From assembly GCA_022225965.2 (NCBI GenBank), contig JAKJXP020000102.1:101542-165541 (forward strand): 64,000 bases of DNA, written 5' to 3'. Made by a program: the position numbers and the translations under genes. This DNA is from Diatrype stigma. Its lineage: Eukaryota > Ascomycota > Sordariomycetes > Xylariales > Diatrypaceae. A model generated the notes under the pieces. That model saw only the letters and a program-made list of their open reading frames with translations, was not told where the DNA came from and ran no database searches. Positions 33,062 through 47,100 of the stretch are shown piece by piece; within the stretch, counting starts at the first letter, position 1, and each line of letters begins with the position of its first letter.

Positions 33062-33561
33062 GATTAACAAAATAAAAAAATCATTATTACGATATTAAAG
33101 ATATCGTAATAATATTGTAATTCCTTTTTACTCTTATATGCTTATATTTCGAATCTTATCTTTATCGTTATTTTTATTAATAGCCATATCGGAATATAAA
33201 CAGGCCGAAAACCTCGGCTAAGGTATTATTAGTAATATACGAATAAGCCCTTTTAATAATTCTTTAAAAATCGACCTTATTACTTTAAAAGTTTAAATAC
33301 GGCTGTTTGAATTAATTTTTATTATTACGAATTGCTTATTAACGATGCTTAATTATTTTGATCCGATAATAATTAATTGGAAAAAATTCGATTCGAATAT
33401 AACAAACTATCGTTAAAAGTTAATATGGGCATTAATAATATTGGCCGATTTCGAAAATATAAACTCGAATATTTTTAACGTTCGAACATTCGAAAAAACG
33501 CTCGAAAATTACCAAAGCCGGCTATAAGGCTTTATAACAGGAAACTTTAAAATAATGCTAT

Positions 33562-33822
33562 TATTACGTAATACAGTAATTCCTAGGATTACTTAATATT
33601 ACGTACCCCTACCTAGTACTGCCAAAGGACTATATAGAAATTCTTGGAGTTCCTAATACTTCATAGCAATTCATGCTTTTATTATTTCATAACTTTATTC
33701 CTATATTGGTAATAAGTAATATTAAGTATTACATAACGGTGCTATGCCTTTATATATAATCGACATTATCGACGCCGCCGGCATTCCTAATTAAAAGCAG
33801 AAAGTCCGGAACGTTTATAATA
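33562..33822 (+). repeat. 5' LTR of element B
   Basis: 261 bp. It shares TATATATAATCGAC(A/G)TTATCG and CGACGCCGCCGGCA with the 3' LTR at identical spacing. Confidence 0.88.
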
Positions 33823-36800
33823 TATGATAACATTTCTGGTTAAAATTTAATACCAATTATTTATAATCTATTAAATCTCGAAGACGACGCGTAACCGTTA
33901 AAAACGTAAATCCCTTTAAACCTTACGATAAGCAAAAAAGATTAAAAGGCCCGAATTATTTCAAAACAAGCTAATTAAATACCGGCTTGGATAAATAAAA
34001 TCTTAATTACTTTAAAGAAATTATTTAAATTAAATAACGAATTTACGGACGAAAACGTAGCATTATTTATGGCTTTTTATGAAGCCTTTTTAATAACTTA
34101 TTATAACGCGCCTTATAAATAAAAGAAAGCATTTCTTGCTTTATACGAGAATTAGCTTTAATTGCTAGCAATATAAAAATTCGAACTTATTAATTTGTAG
34201 CTTACGATTATAAATTTAGCGAACGTTTAAAACTTTCCGAAACCTCAGTTTATCCTTTTAATGCGAATTAAAAAAACCATGTAATAAATAAAAACGATAT
34301 ATAATAAAGGGCTAGATATAATTATATAGCCGGTATCGAAACCGGCGGTTCCTATAACCTTACAAAAAAGCGTTAAAGAAAGAATCCGAAAGTTCCAGAA
34401 TTTCCTAATATTATTACGTTAATAAAAGGAGTCGCCAGATTTTTTAACGAATAATATTATTAAGGCGAAGCTTTCGTTAATTAAAAAATCCGAACGTTCG
34501 GGAAAATCTTTTCCTTTCTTAAAACGCATAGCCAATACGGGAGGATTAACGGCTCTTTTAATGGAATTAATTCCTAAAAAAAAAAAGGCTACCCCTTAAA
34601 AATCGTCAGCCATTTTAAAATCCCCTTTATACGATACGTCCGCCATTACCGCGAAAAAAGATGATTCGCTAATATCCAGGGATCCCTCGATAGGAGACCT
34701 AATTATTTAGAAAAGCCAAATAAACCTAAGGGACTTATTTTAACCGAACGATTTAAGGCCAAGAATTTTTGCGTATACAAATCGATACGGAATCCTTTAA
34801 CGAATGTCGTTCGCTTAGGATTTAAAATAACCGGTATCGGAAACGATACGGAAAAATTCTGGAGAATTAATAATTATGTTTAACTTTATTATGTCCGGGC
34901 AAAAGCAACCTAGTTATATCTTTATTATGCCGACAAATTAATTTTATTTTAATAACGAAAAAAAATTTAAAACAAAGCATTATTTTAAAAAATGATTTAA
35001 ATAATTTAAAATACTTATGGAAACCATAAAAAAAAATATCTTTATCGAAAAAAATCGTTGCCGCGAAAAAAATACCGATTCTTAGCATTATTAATAACCG
35101 TTCGTTATTAAAAAAACCGATTATTCCGGCAACGAATTATGCCGCCTAAAGGAATAATCTTATATAGGGCCATTTGGATTATATATGCCGAATAATGCAT
35201 TATAACGATATAAGAAATATTTTTACGGAAAGCCATTTAATGCTTAAGCATAAACGGAACCCTTTAATAGCTATTATATTGTTAATAATATTAAACGAAA
35301 TCCCTAAACGCGTATACGAAATAAAGCGTTATTACGGGAATATTTATTACAGCGAAACGAAATACCTTTTAATAGCTAATTATTGATATATACTTAATAA
35401 CTTGCATTATATTCGGAAAACTTCAAAAACGATTAATTATTTTCCCGGTTTTAATAGCCATGGAACGCATTAAAATAAGCCATCCAAATTTCAAAACGAC
35501 CGAAATACCGAAGCCGCCTTATAAATACGAACGCCCCCAATGGTTCTAAATAAGCCATCCAATTATTAAAGGCCCTAATTAAACGTATAAATAGCGATAC
35601 GAAAACCTAAAAATTCCGCGCTAAAAATTTTGGGTTTTTCGATCTTTAAAATTACCGAAAACGCCTTAAGTTTATTTCGATTACTGGTTTTAACGAATCG
35701 GTAATATGGTCCAGTTATATTCCGTAATTAAAAAAATTCGAGGCTTAAATATTTAAAAGTCTCGAAATTATTAGAAAGATCTTATTTAATTTTTACTTTT
35801 GCTTTAAAAACGAAACTGCGAATTAATAAATAATCGAATTTATTTATAAAAAGCATTAGGTAATTCGTAATAAATAATTATTAAATATATTACGGGATTA
35901 CCTTAAAGCTTATTTTAATATAAAGCAATTAATAATAATCCGGACGCTTTAAATATATAAATACGGCTGGAATTAAATTGAAAAATTCGAATTAAAGGCT
36001 TAAATAACGCAAATCGAAACGCTAATCGAAATAACGAATTATATTAATTAAAAGTTAAAAAATAAAATTCGTATTTTACTATCTTCGAAATTGCGTATAA
36101 CGCTATTTACGCTGAATTATTCTAATAAACAATGCATTATTAAAAAGATTACTTAAGCCATAAACGCCCGCATATTTAATTGGATTAACATAAAACCCCT
36201 CCGTAAATTTTCCTTTAAGACCACCGCATTATATAGCACTAATAAGGTCCGTTTTAACAGTATTGCGTCCTTTTCCGATAAGCGCCCGACTTATTGCCGA
36301 TAAAAACGTCGATCGGATTTCCTAACAATCGAAAAATCCGAAGAATAAACCAAATCGGCATTACGTACTAATAACCGATTTTAAATTAACAAAACTTTTA
36401 AAACAAGAAATAAAAATACGGACAAAACCTAAAAACGTACCAATATCGTAAATACGTCCGAGGCTAATAACGATATTAATAATAATAATAACAGCAACCC
36501 TTAATTAAAATACGGCCCAAAGAAAAATCGCATAATAAGGTTTAATAAATAATAAACGATAACCTGCTTTATTACGAAAATTGCTATTTTAAATTTATAA
36601 CCGATAATAACCTAAAAATTCATATCCAATTTCAAAAAGTTATTAAAAGGCGCCTTTATTGTTTTAACCTGGCCGAAAAAGGTTACCGCATTCCAATAGC
36701 TCCCCCGAAATTCGTATTAGAACCCAATAAATCCAGGCACGGCCTAAAGGACTTTACGAATTACTTATATATAAAAATGCATTTATGCGACAAAACTAAT

Positions 36801-37743
36801 TAAGTATTACCCGATACGGCCTATATCGATACCGGCGTAAATACTTAGCTTATTAAAAAAAACACCTTATATAAATGCGAAAACGTAACTATCGACGAAA
36901 CGCAAATACGAGAAATAACCGGAATAAAAAGATAAAAAATTCGCAATTCAGCCAAAGCAACGGATATATTTATAATAATAAGCCAGCATTTAAGCCGCCA
37001 TATAAGAATACGTTTCCAATTCGAAGCCTAAATACTTCCGAAATTCTTTATTGGATTATTACTAAAAAATAACTTCCTATATTAATACGGAATTAATATA
37101 TTCGTTTAAAATCGCCATTTACGTATTAATCGATATAATAACGTTAAAATAAACGTTATGTTTTACTTAAAAACAAATAAACAAAAAATTAAAACATACG
37201 TTAAAAAGCAGTTTATTTTATATCTAAGAAATAACATTATATGCCCAATTCGTATCGAAAAAAAAAACGCTTAATTACGATAAAGCATTAATTATTATTT
37301 TAATCCCGATACGTTAAAAATAATGCCTTACATTATTAACGAAAAACGATAAATTAAAATCGTTAATATTAAGCAAAGTCTTATAAACATATTAAAAGGC
37401 CAAAAATTAAATTATTATACGCCGCTAACCGAAATAATACAATACCTTTAATATTATAATAATACTAATTCAAAAATACCGACCGAAATACGCTGGTTAC
37501 CAAAAAGTTATAAAAAAGCCCGTTAAATAATTGGTATATATATAAATTCAGCAATCCATATTAAGTCCAATCCGATATTCTAAATTAAGGCAAATAATAA
37601 ACCCAAATCCTTAAGGCTTATAAGCAATAATGCCAGGTTTTTTAAAAAAACGTTAGCCGTTATAACCAAAAAGCAAAACAAATATTTAATAATAATAAAA
37701 GTTAATAAACATATTTTAAAACCGAAAAAAAAAGCTAGCCAAT

Positions 37744-37986
37744 ATGGCTAAACAAATAACCGAATATTATAAACCAAAACCTAAAAACATAAAAAAGCCA
37801 ATTAAAAATACTAAAAAACCATTTAAAAGTAATAAACAAATGGCCAAAAGCATTAAGAAACCATTTAAAAGCAATAAGCAAATGCTCGAAAATATTAAAA
37901 AGCCGTTTAAAAACGTCGAAAAGCCATTTAAAAACATTTATAAACATATTAAAAACAAAAGGAAACGAAATAATATAAAAAGCTAA
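37744..37986 (+). pseudogene. Lys-rich tandem-repeat coding remnant inside element B
   Basis: An 80-codon ATG frame encodes a repeated segment of the type KKPFKSNKQMAKSI, with further KKPFK and EKPFKN variants. It lies between the gag-side sequence and the reverse transcriptase of element B. It stays open in a region full of stops, perhaps because repeats without CA/TG dinucleotides resist RIP. It is a degenerate piece of the element polyprotein or a low-complexity repeat, not a host gene. Confidence 0.45.
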
Positions 37987-38599
37987 TTTTTAAGCCTAAA
38001 AAGCAAAAAAACGAATACGAAAAAGCAACCTGAAATATACGAAAGCTATAAAAAGCCAAAAAAAATATCCCAGCAAACATAACAAATAACTTTACGTAAA
38101 GCAAAAAAAATAAATACGAATATCGTATTCTTAATAATTAAAAAAAATAAAAAAAATTCCTAAATAAATTAATCGAAAATCGAAATTCTAAACTTAAAAC
38201 AAAGCGTTTTAATAACTTAAAAAAAACGGAAACGTTTAAAGAAATATATATTTATGTTAAAAATAAAACATTTTTAATCCGTATTTAGAATTTATTATTA
38301 TGATATACGGAAATATAAAAAAATGGAAATATTATTAATTTCCCAAAAAAAAAGCAAATAATTATCGAATTAATATTTAAATAATATAAGCATAAAATCG
38401 TAATTAAGCTTTATTTATAAGGCATTATTAAATAAAAAGTTATTAACGAAACTTTTTAATTATTACATAATACGGGCCGTATAAATTACTAATTACGAAT
38501 TACTTTTTTCGCGGCAGCTTATTTCGTAATTTGGATTATTAAAAATAACGTATATAAAGAACGAATAATTATAAACCTATAATTATAAAACAAAATAAT

Positions 38600-39200
38600 A
38601 CTAAAAATGCATATTCATTATTTAAATAACACGAAATAACGGCGAAATTACGCAAAAAAAAATTTATTATTATAATAAATGCTAAAAAGTTCTTTTATTA
38701 ATTCTTAATATAAAAGGAATTTCGAAACATCTTTATTATTATTAACCATAAAAAATTGGAACGCCTAAATATATTATTCATAGGCTTTAAAAATTTACTC
38801 CCGTTTATATAATAATAAATTAACCGAATCCTAAGGCTTTATAAACATTATTTAATAATTTATATTAACGACATTATAATATTTTCTAATAATCAAAAAA
38901 AGCATTTGGAACATTTAAACCAGGTATTTATAATATTCGAAAATATTAAATTATTACTTTCTTTTAAAAAGTTCTTTATAAAATATCCGTTAATATAACT
39001 GCTAAACTTTCGAATAAACGGCTTTAAATTATAAATAACGGAAAAAAAACTAAAGGCCATCCGCCGCATAAAGCCCTTTACGAATCTTAATAACTTAAAA
39101 CATTAAATTAAATTTATAAATTAATGAAGGCATTTAATAAAAAACTATATCCATTATAATAAGTCCCTTAAGCAATTTAAGACTTAATTATTAAAATAAG
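38600..39200 (+). pseudogene. Reverse transcriptase remnant of element B
   Basis: Palm-domain sequence is readable with stops: YINDIIIFSNN at 38,861 (the first catalytic Asp of YxDD is now Asn, a G-to-A change), then a KKHLEHLNQVF helix, LSFKKFFIKYP and NFRINGFKL, ending in KLKAIRRI. The order matches Ty3/gypsy reverse transcriptases. Several Trp/Gln codons are now stops. Boundaries are approximate. Confidence 0.75.
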
Positions 39201-41079
39201 GCCGAAACTAAAATAAGATTTCTAATAAATAATAACGTAAGGCTTATATTCGTAATACCAGTTTTTAACTAAAAGACAAAAAATTAAAATCGTTTTAACG
39301 CATTAAGGATGCATTACTTAAGAAAATTACCCTAATCCATTTCGATCCAATTACATAAACGTTTATTTAATTAAATGCATCCAAAAATAGCTTCGAAATA
39401 ATGCTATTTCATATAATTCCGAAATATTCCTAAAACGAAAAAAGCCAAATATCCAAAACAGTTATACGCCTTATATTATATCTAAATAAATACATTAGCC
39501 AAACGAAAAAGATATATTAGCTTATAAAATTAAAAATAACATGCCTGGTATAAATAATTAAAAAACTACGAATATATATTAGGTTTATAAAAAAGCTTTC
39601 GATAATGGTATTTATTAATTATAATGCTACTAAAGGCATTATCGAAAAGAAAAATCTGGAAACCCAAAACGTTACGAAAATTAATTACCGGCTATAAACG
39701 GCCTTAATATTCTTAAGGAAATACCCGTTATCGGTAATATATATATTTAAAAATTCTAATATAATACCAAATGCGTTATTACGATTATCGGTTTGCAATA
39801 ATAATGCCCCTTTAAAAGAAAATACTTTAAATACGATATTCTTAATTAAGGACTTGCCAATAAAAAAAGCCTCCAAAAATAAAAGCCAAACGAATATAAT
39901 AGGCCTTATTAAAGATTTTAAAAAAAGGATGCGTAAAAAATATAAGGTTAATAATCGAAAATAATAGCGTAAAGTCGTAAAAAACCTAAAAGAATTACGT
40001 AATAATAATCAGCCGACAAAAAACGCAACGTTCCGTTTTAGCGAAAATGGGCTGTTATATTTTAAAAGCCCGTTATTAAATAAGCGCTTATATATATTTC
40101 ATATATATAAACAAAAGGTATTAAAAAAATGCCATAACAAACGCTTTTATTAAGGCATTATAATAATATAAAAAAAATTCATATTATCGTATTGCATTCC
40201 ATAGGCATAAAAAAATATAAAAAAATATATAAAATACTGCCTAATATGTAACAATATTCGGACATTGCGCTATTAGCCGCATAAAAAATTATAACCAATC
40301 CAGGCATTTCCAATTCCGTTTTATACGGTTACGTTAAATATCGTTACGGCTATATCATTAATAAAATCTGCTTATATAAAATGATCGATTTCCGGATTTA
40401 ATTCGTTCGATGTATTTATAATAATTACGAATAAAATATTCAAAGCAATCTTAATCGTTTTAAAGCATTCATAATATTCCGGTAAAAATTAAAAACTTAT
40501 AATTAATCGGCAGTTATTAATAAGTAATTAAAGAATTCTAAAAATAATTATTACGAATAAAAATACGAAATTCGTATAAAAAGTATAATATAAAATATAA
40601 TTAATAATAAGAACATATTAATAATATATAATAACCTATTACTTATAAGCAAATAATCTATTTAAACGCAAAAACCAAACAGTAAAAACGGCATTCCGGT
40701 ATTAAAATTAAATATATCCTAAAAAGTTATAAATAAAAGCTATATTATGGCTTATAACGGTATTTAATAATAAAAAATCAATAAGAATTAAATGCTTATT
40801 TAACGAATATCTTATAAATACCCGAATATATTTAAAAGAACCATTATTATAACGGCCTATTAATTAACCAATAATTACGATATTTCAAAAAGCGATATAA
40901 ATTACGAAATCGCTAATAATCCATGCCATAACCCAAAGGTATAACGCCAAACATAAGCCGATAATATTTAAAAAGAAATTATAAATTAAGATACGCCTAT
41001 ATAAAAAATACTTATTGCTATATATTCCTAATAAAAAAATGGCCTCTTAATTCGTAAGCCCTTTTAAGGTAATGCATAA

Positions 41080-41210
41080 AATAAATAATTTAACTTACGA
41101 ACTGGACTTTAATAAGGCCTAAAACATATATCCGGTAATGTTAATAACTTACCTAAAACCGGCAGTTGCGCCGGGAAATAATCCGTATTAACGAATTTCG
41201 ATATTATTAC
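41080..41210 (+). pseudogene. Integrase C-terminal remnant of element B
   Basis: The + strand reads YELDFNKA, stop, NIYPVMLITYLKPAVAPGNN. This resembles the end of gypsy integrases, where the polypeptide leads into a VxxLKPA-type segment. It supports the + orientation and marks the end of the usual pol region of element B. Confidence 0.6.
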
Positions 41211-42689
41211 GCAAAAAACTAGCTATAAAAATTAAAAAAAATAAAAAGATTTTTAAAGAACCCTATAAATATTTCGAAATAAAAAGGCTATTAAATAAAC
41301 GAATAATCCGGAAAAAAATTAAATACCTAATATAATAAATAAGTTTTAACGCCGCATATAATAAATGGCACTTATAATAAAATCTAATCGATATAGCTAA
41401 AAAAAAAATACAAAAATGCGATAAAAAAATAAAACATATTTCAAAATTCGACGCATTTATAAATTAAGGACTTTATAAATCCCCGATACCAATACGAAAA
41501 CCGCTATTTATTATTACCATACCAAAAAAAAAAAACGTAACCGAAAGCGGTTAAGGCTTTTTGCTTAACTCCTTAAATCAATCGCAAAAAATTCGAATAA
41601 AGCTTAAAAAAAAAATCCGAACAAATAAGGACTTATAACAGAACAAAAGCGGTCGTTTCGGTTAACGAATCGCTAATAATTAAAATAAACAAAAGCTTTT
41701 ATAAATAAAAGCAAGCAATAATAATGCCGAAAAAACAATTATATCGTCTTTTTTTAATTATTTAAACTTTTAACTTATTATTTATACATTACTTATATTT
41801 ATACGAATTAATTAATAAACTTAATAATATAAAGATTTTCTTTAAAGCAAATAATATAAATAACAAAAACGATTTCGTTAATACAAAAAAACGTATAAAA
41901 GGATTTTAATAACTTGCAATATATTCCAATAATTCTCCCTTCTTTTGTAATATTAACCTAATAACTTAATTAATTACCTTTCACTTTATTTCGATTTTTT
42001 AATATTTATTAATATTTCTTTCTAATATAATATAACCTATCCATTATATAAAAATAACCAGTAATACCAATAACTGCTATTAAAAAATTATTAATTTATT
42101 TATTAATTACCTAAAATAATAAGAACTATTTATTTATATACTTGCCTTAATATAATACATAATATATCTAATATTTAATTCCCGGCAATATTTATTGGTC
42201 CCCTTATTATATAAAATTCCCCAGTTATTATTTATTAATTACGAACATTTTAAATAAGCATAATAACATATATTCCGCCGCCGTTTAAAATGGCTAACCG
42301 TTTTTTAATAGCTTTCCGAAATACCGAAATTACGGTAATAATAAAAATTCCCGAATATTTATAAAAGGAACTATTTAAAACATATTCCGAAAATATCTTA
42401 ATAATCGAAAGTCGTATTCGGAAGCAGTTAATAAAATAAATAAAAACGGATTTTAGCCGTAATAATATCCGAAATAACATCCGTCGTTATTTAAATAATT
42501 ATTCGCATTATTTAAACAATAATTACGAACGAAACCTACGGGTAATTCTTAATTTTTAAGCGCCTTTTGGCGCGTCTTTTTAACGAAACTAACGACAACG
42601 CCCGTTTTAACCGGTTCAGCAATAGGCCTTAATTATTATCGAGAATAAAAATAACCCATAAATACCGCAACTACCAAAAATAAAAGTCC

Positions 42690-42866
42690 TTACGAATGCC
42701 TTATATGGAAAATTATTCCTTAATAGCTTATAAAAAAAAATAAATTAAAATAAACCATCGGAAAAAATTCTTCCAAATGGCTTATAAAAAAAACTATTTC
42801 CGAACGGCTTATATAACCAACTGTTCCTTAACGGCTTTTACGAACGCTTATTATTTAACGGCTTAA
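42690..42866 (+). repeat. Degenerate 27-30-bp tandem repeat in the extra 3' region of element B
   Basis: Five imperfect copies of a motif around TTCC(G/T)AA(C/T)GGCTTATAA. Translated on the + strand they give repeats resembling LFPNGLYNQ. They lie downstream of pol, in sequence most gypsy elements lack. Confidence 0.5.
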
Positions 42867-43887
42867 CGATATCGTTAAATATATCCGCCGACGGTATTTA
42901 GCGCCGACCAAATCCTAATTTTTCGTACGAACTTAATCTAATCGATATCGTAATGTTGCTTATCGATAATTTGTTTTTATTAGTTTATCGTTTAAAAATT
43001 TCTCCGAATATTATTTAAGTACTTTTAATAATCGCTACCGATATTCGTTAATTTAACGACATTTAAATATAACAAATCATTATTATAAAAATTATTATTA
43101 TTTAATAATTAAATGCCGCCTTAATTATATTTATGGAAATAATATTCCGATTTATTAATAAAAAAGTACCAAATACGATTTTCGCCATAAATAAAAACGA
43201 AATATTATAAGCAATAACGTAAAGCAATATTAATTAACGGCGAATACGAATTATTAATTATATTACCGAATATATATGAATCATATGCGGAAATAACGCA
43301 AAAATTATAGCCCTTAATAACGCTGCTTTTTATTAAACGCATATCCCGTAATTCCGAAAAAAAACATCCGAAAAGGCTATCCTTACGAACCGGCCCCTTT
43401 TTAATACTTCGTTTATAAGCCGACTTTTACGTACCTTTAATCCTAAAACCGAATTCCGTAATTCCGAACTAAATTTTAGCAGTTATAATAAACGCATACG
43501 AATTATGAATTACCGAAACCCTTGCCGAATACTTTATAAAGGTTAATTTAAGCCATTAATATTATATATTACCGGGCAAATTAAGTAAATAAATAAACGG
43601 AATATAAAATATTCGGAACTGTTAATAATTCCTAAAATAAAGAATCGAATAAATAATACGACATAAGTAATATTAAAACCCTTATACGTAATAAATAAAG
43701 CGAAATACCTTAATATAAAAATTAAGTTTATATGTAATTAAATTCTTAATTTTAATTATACGATTAAGTTATTAAATAATCGAATATTATTTTTTAATTT
43801 ATAAGAATTAAAAATATTACGTATTCTTTATATATATTAAATATTACCCATTACGAAAACGTAAATAGTATTTCGTAAAAAAACATA

Positions 43888-44148
43888 TATTACGTAATAT
43901 AATAATTCTTAAAATTACTTAATATTACGTATTTCTATTTAATATTATTAAAGAACTATATAAAAATCCTTAAAATCCCTAATATTTCATAATAATTTAT
44001 GCTTTTATTATTTTATAACTTTATTCCTATACTGGTAATAAGTAATACTAAGCATTGCATAACGGTATTATGCCCTTATATATAATCGACGTTATCGACG
44101 CCGCCGGCACTCCTAGCTAGAAATAAGAAATCCGGGACGTCCATAATA
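43888..44148 (+). repeat. 3' LTR of element B
   Basis: 261 bp, the partner of 33,562-33,822. It is followed by the target-duplication copy ACTAT. Confidence 0.88.
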
Positions 44149-44153
44149 ACTAT

Positions 44154-47100
44154 CCTTATTACGGATCAATTTAAAAAATGCATTTATATAATAAAGGATT
44201 TATATTAATAAAGGCAACGCCAAATTTAATAAGGCTTTCGTCGATTTCGTTATTACGAAAGTACTTCTTATTTGGAACATAAGGAAATTAAAAGCAACTA
44301 AAACCAAATAACCTAACGCATTAATATAAAAAACGCTAATAATCGAAACCGATTAAGAAATTATGTATTCCTTGGAACGCCTTTAAAATTAAATCCGCCC
44401 CCGATTATTATATATACCAGCAAATAAGCCGCTTAATTCTTTTTTATTTTATAATCCGTTTTTGTCGCGCCGCTTTATATTTCAAACTTAATCTTAATTC
44501 GATCCGAACTAATAGCTTCCCTTTAAAGCTTTCGGTATTTAAGGCCTTTAAGGATTACTTATTAGGTTTAAAAAAAACTTTAATTATTCGAATTAACGCC
44601 TTAATTTCCGTATTAATTAATGCCCAGGCCTACGCGCCGATTTTCGCCTTAATCCTTATTTTAACCGATAGCAATCGCTTTCGCCGTTTTAGGAATATTA
44701 TAACCAATCATTTCCAAAATACCTAATCCAATTAAGGTATTTTTTAATAGGATTTTTCCTATATCTTAATTATTTATATATGGATTATAATACGGCATAT
44801 AATTTATAAACCCTTTATATATTAAAACAAAAAAATCCGTATATGCCGCCGTATTCGACGGTCGAAACGAACGACTTAATTAAAGGAACCATATTCCCTT
44901 TAAGATAACTCCAAATTGGATTCTTATCCGACCAATAACCAAACCTTTCTTCCGGACGCCTAAACAAAAAATAAGGGCCACCCGGTTCTTTAAGTTTCTC
45001 AAAATTACCAAAAGGTTTCGGTTCCTTTTTTCCGATAATACCATCGCTTACGTTAAAATTAATTCTTATGCCGGTCGGTAATTAAACCTAATTAATATAT
45101 TATAATATTCCGCCGATACGAATTTAAAATAAAATATGCCTATTAATTATTATCGAATACTTTAAAAAGGCTTAAAATAAAAAGAATAATTATATAAAGA
45201 AAATATATAATATTTTCGAAAATAAGTTTAGATTTTTTCTAAATGTTTGTTATATTACGGATATCCGCTAGATCCAATTTTACGCCATATTTTTAATTAT
45301 TCTATTAAAACGAATTGTTATTTATTTTTTATATAATATATCCCGTTATTAATACTTTACCGATATGTATTTCGTTATAAAACGTTACTTTAATACGAAA
45401 CAAAATAAAGTTTAATATTATCTTAATTAAACCTCGATTATTTTTTTCGAAACTAAGGCCGATAAAAATAACCAAAACAAGTTAAACCTAAAAGTTCTTT
45501 AAATTATATTCGATAAACTTTCTTTATATTAAAAAATATTAAAACCCGATTTTAAAAAGAAGCAATAACTTATTGCCGCAATTTATCGTATATATCGTAA
45601 CGTGCTTTAATTTTAATACGCCCTTTTTAAATCCTTTATTAAGTTTAAGAACATAATTAATAAGCTTTATACGTTTATTAATATTTATAAAAACCTTAAA
45701 AATATATTGCGACAATATTTAGTTAATAAAAATAATAATAACGACGATAATAAAAAACCTAGCTAATATTACGTTGATCGTAAATATTATCGCAATAATC
45801 GAAAAAGCCGGTATAACAATAATAAACGTCCAGTTTATATATAAAAACGCAAATATTAAATATGCAAGAAAAAAAGCTACTGGTTTATTAAGCATACCGA
45901 AAAGAAGCAAAAAAACGTTCGTATTTAATAAAAGAACCGCAAAAAAGGCCAAAAAAATAATTACGCTACTTTTTTAGCTAAATACGAAGAAATTAACGAT
46001 ACGAAATTAAAGTTTAATAAAAAACACGATAATACTTTTTTAAACCATGGATTTAATGATAACTAATAAATAACCGCCGCATGCCTTTTCGATTAAGCCT
46101 TTTATTATTACATAATTACGTTTTTTTTTATTAAATAACCTAAATTCGATATTGCCTTTATTTTCGACCGATACGTTAAGTACATTTTTTAAAGAATTAT
46201 GCCAAATATAAATATAATACGAATTTCGATTATTAGCAAAGGCTAATATCTTGCCTTAATTAAGGAATTTTCCGACCGCCCTATATTACTTAATAAGGAT
46301 CGCGCCGGAAAAGCCAATATCCGCTTTAAAAACAAACCATTTATGAAATTATTCGAAACAATTATTATCGATATATCTTTTAAATAAGTTAATTTCTATA
46401 TAATAAAAACCGATATTCCGTTTTTGCTATTATTTAAGAATATAAATTAATTTGGCATATACCTTAATAACGTTATTAATTAATTAATTTATAAAAATAA
46501 TATTACGGTCCTTATTAACCGAAAATAAAAACATTTATAGTTTTATTTTAATAACGCAACCTTTTTTACGAAAATAAAGCTGCGTTATTTATATATCCGC
46601 TTTGGTTATTTTTTCGTCGTTAAATTCCAAGATTTATTAAAAAAAACAAAATACGATATTAATTTAAAGAATATTAAGAAAATTAATAAGTTTTATTATT
46701 ATTATTAAATTAAAAAAAAAAGCCCCTTAACGGTTTAAGTTCATTCTTAAAAATCCGGACTTAAATTTTAATTACGAGATTATCGTAAACGTTATGTATT
46801 TCGATAAACGTTTCGTTTTTTATATTATTAATACGGCTATAGGTTTTTAAGCAATACGGTTTATAACTGATATATTAATAAAAAAAACCTAAGAAACCCT
46901 TAAGTTTTATTAAATCGATATTTATTTAAAACCCTTTAATATTTTTATTTACGACGCCGATATTAATTTCGATAATACCGAATTCCGAAATAAAATTCGA
47001 TTTACCGGTATTACGTATAAATAGGTTTTAATAAAAGCCCATTAATTTATCGGCAAAATTAAAAAATATTACGAACCTATCCGATAAACGTATAAAATTA

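Larger units (their letters stand above)
33562..44148 (+). mobile_element. Element B: Ty3/gypsy LTR retrotransposon nested in A
   Basis: Equal-length 261-bp LTRs lie at 33,562-33,822 and 43,888-44,148. Both start TATTACGTAATA (probably TG before RIP) and end ATAATA. The target duplication is GCTAT (33,557-33,561) and ACTAT (44,149-44,153), one transition apart. On the + strand a gypsy reverse transcriptase is readable (YINDIIIFSNN at 38,861-38,893), with an integrase C-terminal segment near 41,090-41,200. The 10.6-kb length is large for the group, with about 2 kb of extra sequence between the integrase end and the 3' LTR. It is heavily RIP-mutated and certainly inactive. Confidence 0.85.

Noticed and set aside
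36560..36640. Possible CCHC zinc knuckle in element B (TGCTTTATTACGAAAATTGC)
   Set aside because: No single frame gives Cys/His spacing, even allowing RIP changes.
42250..42480. Minus-strand 76-codon frame in element B
   Set aside because: Hydrophobic translation of AT-rich RIP sequence. The element codes on the + strand.
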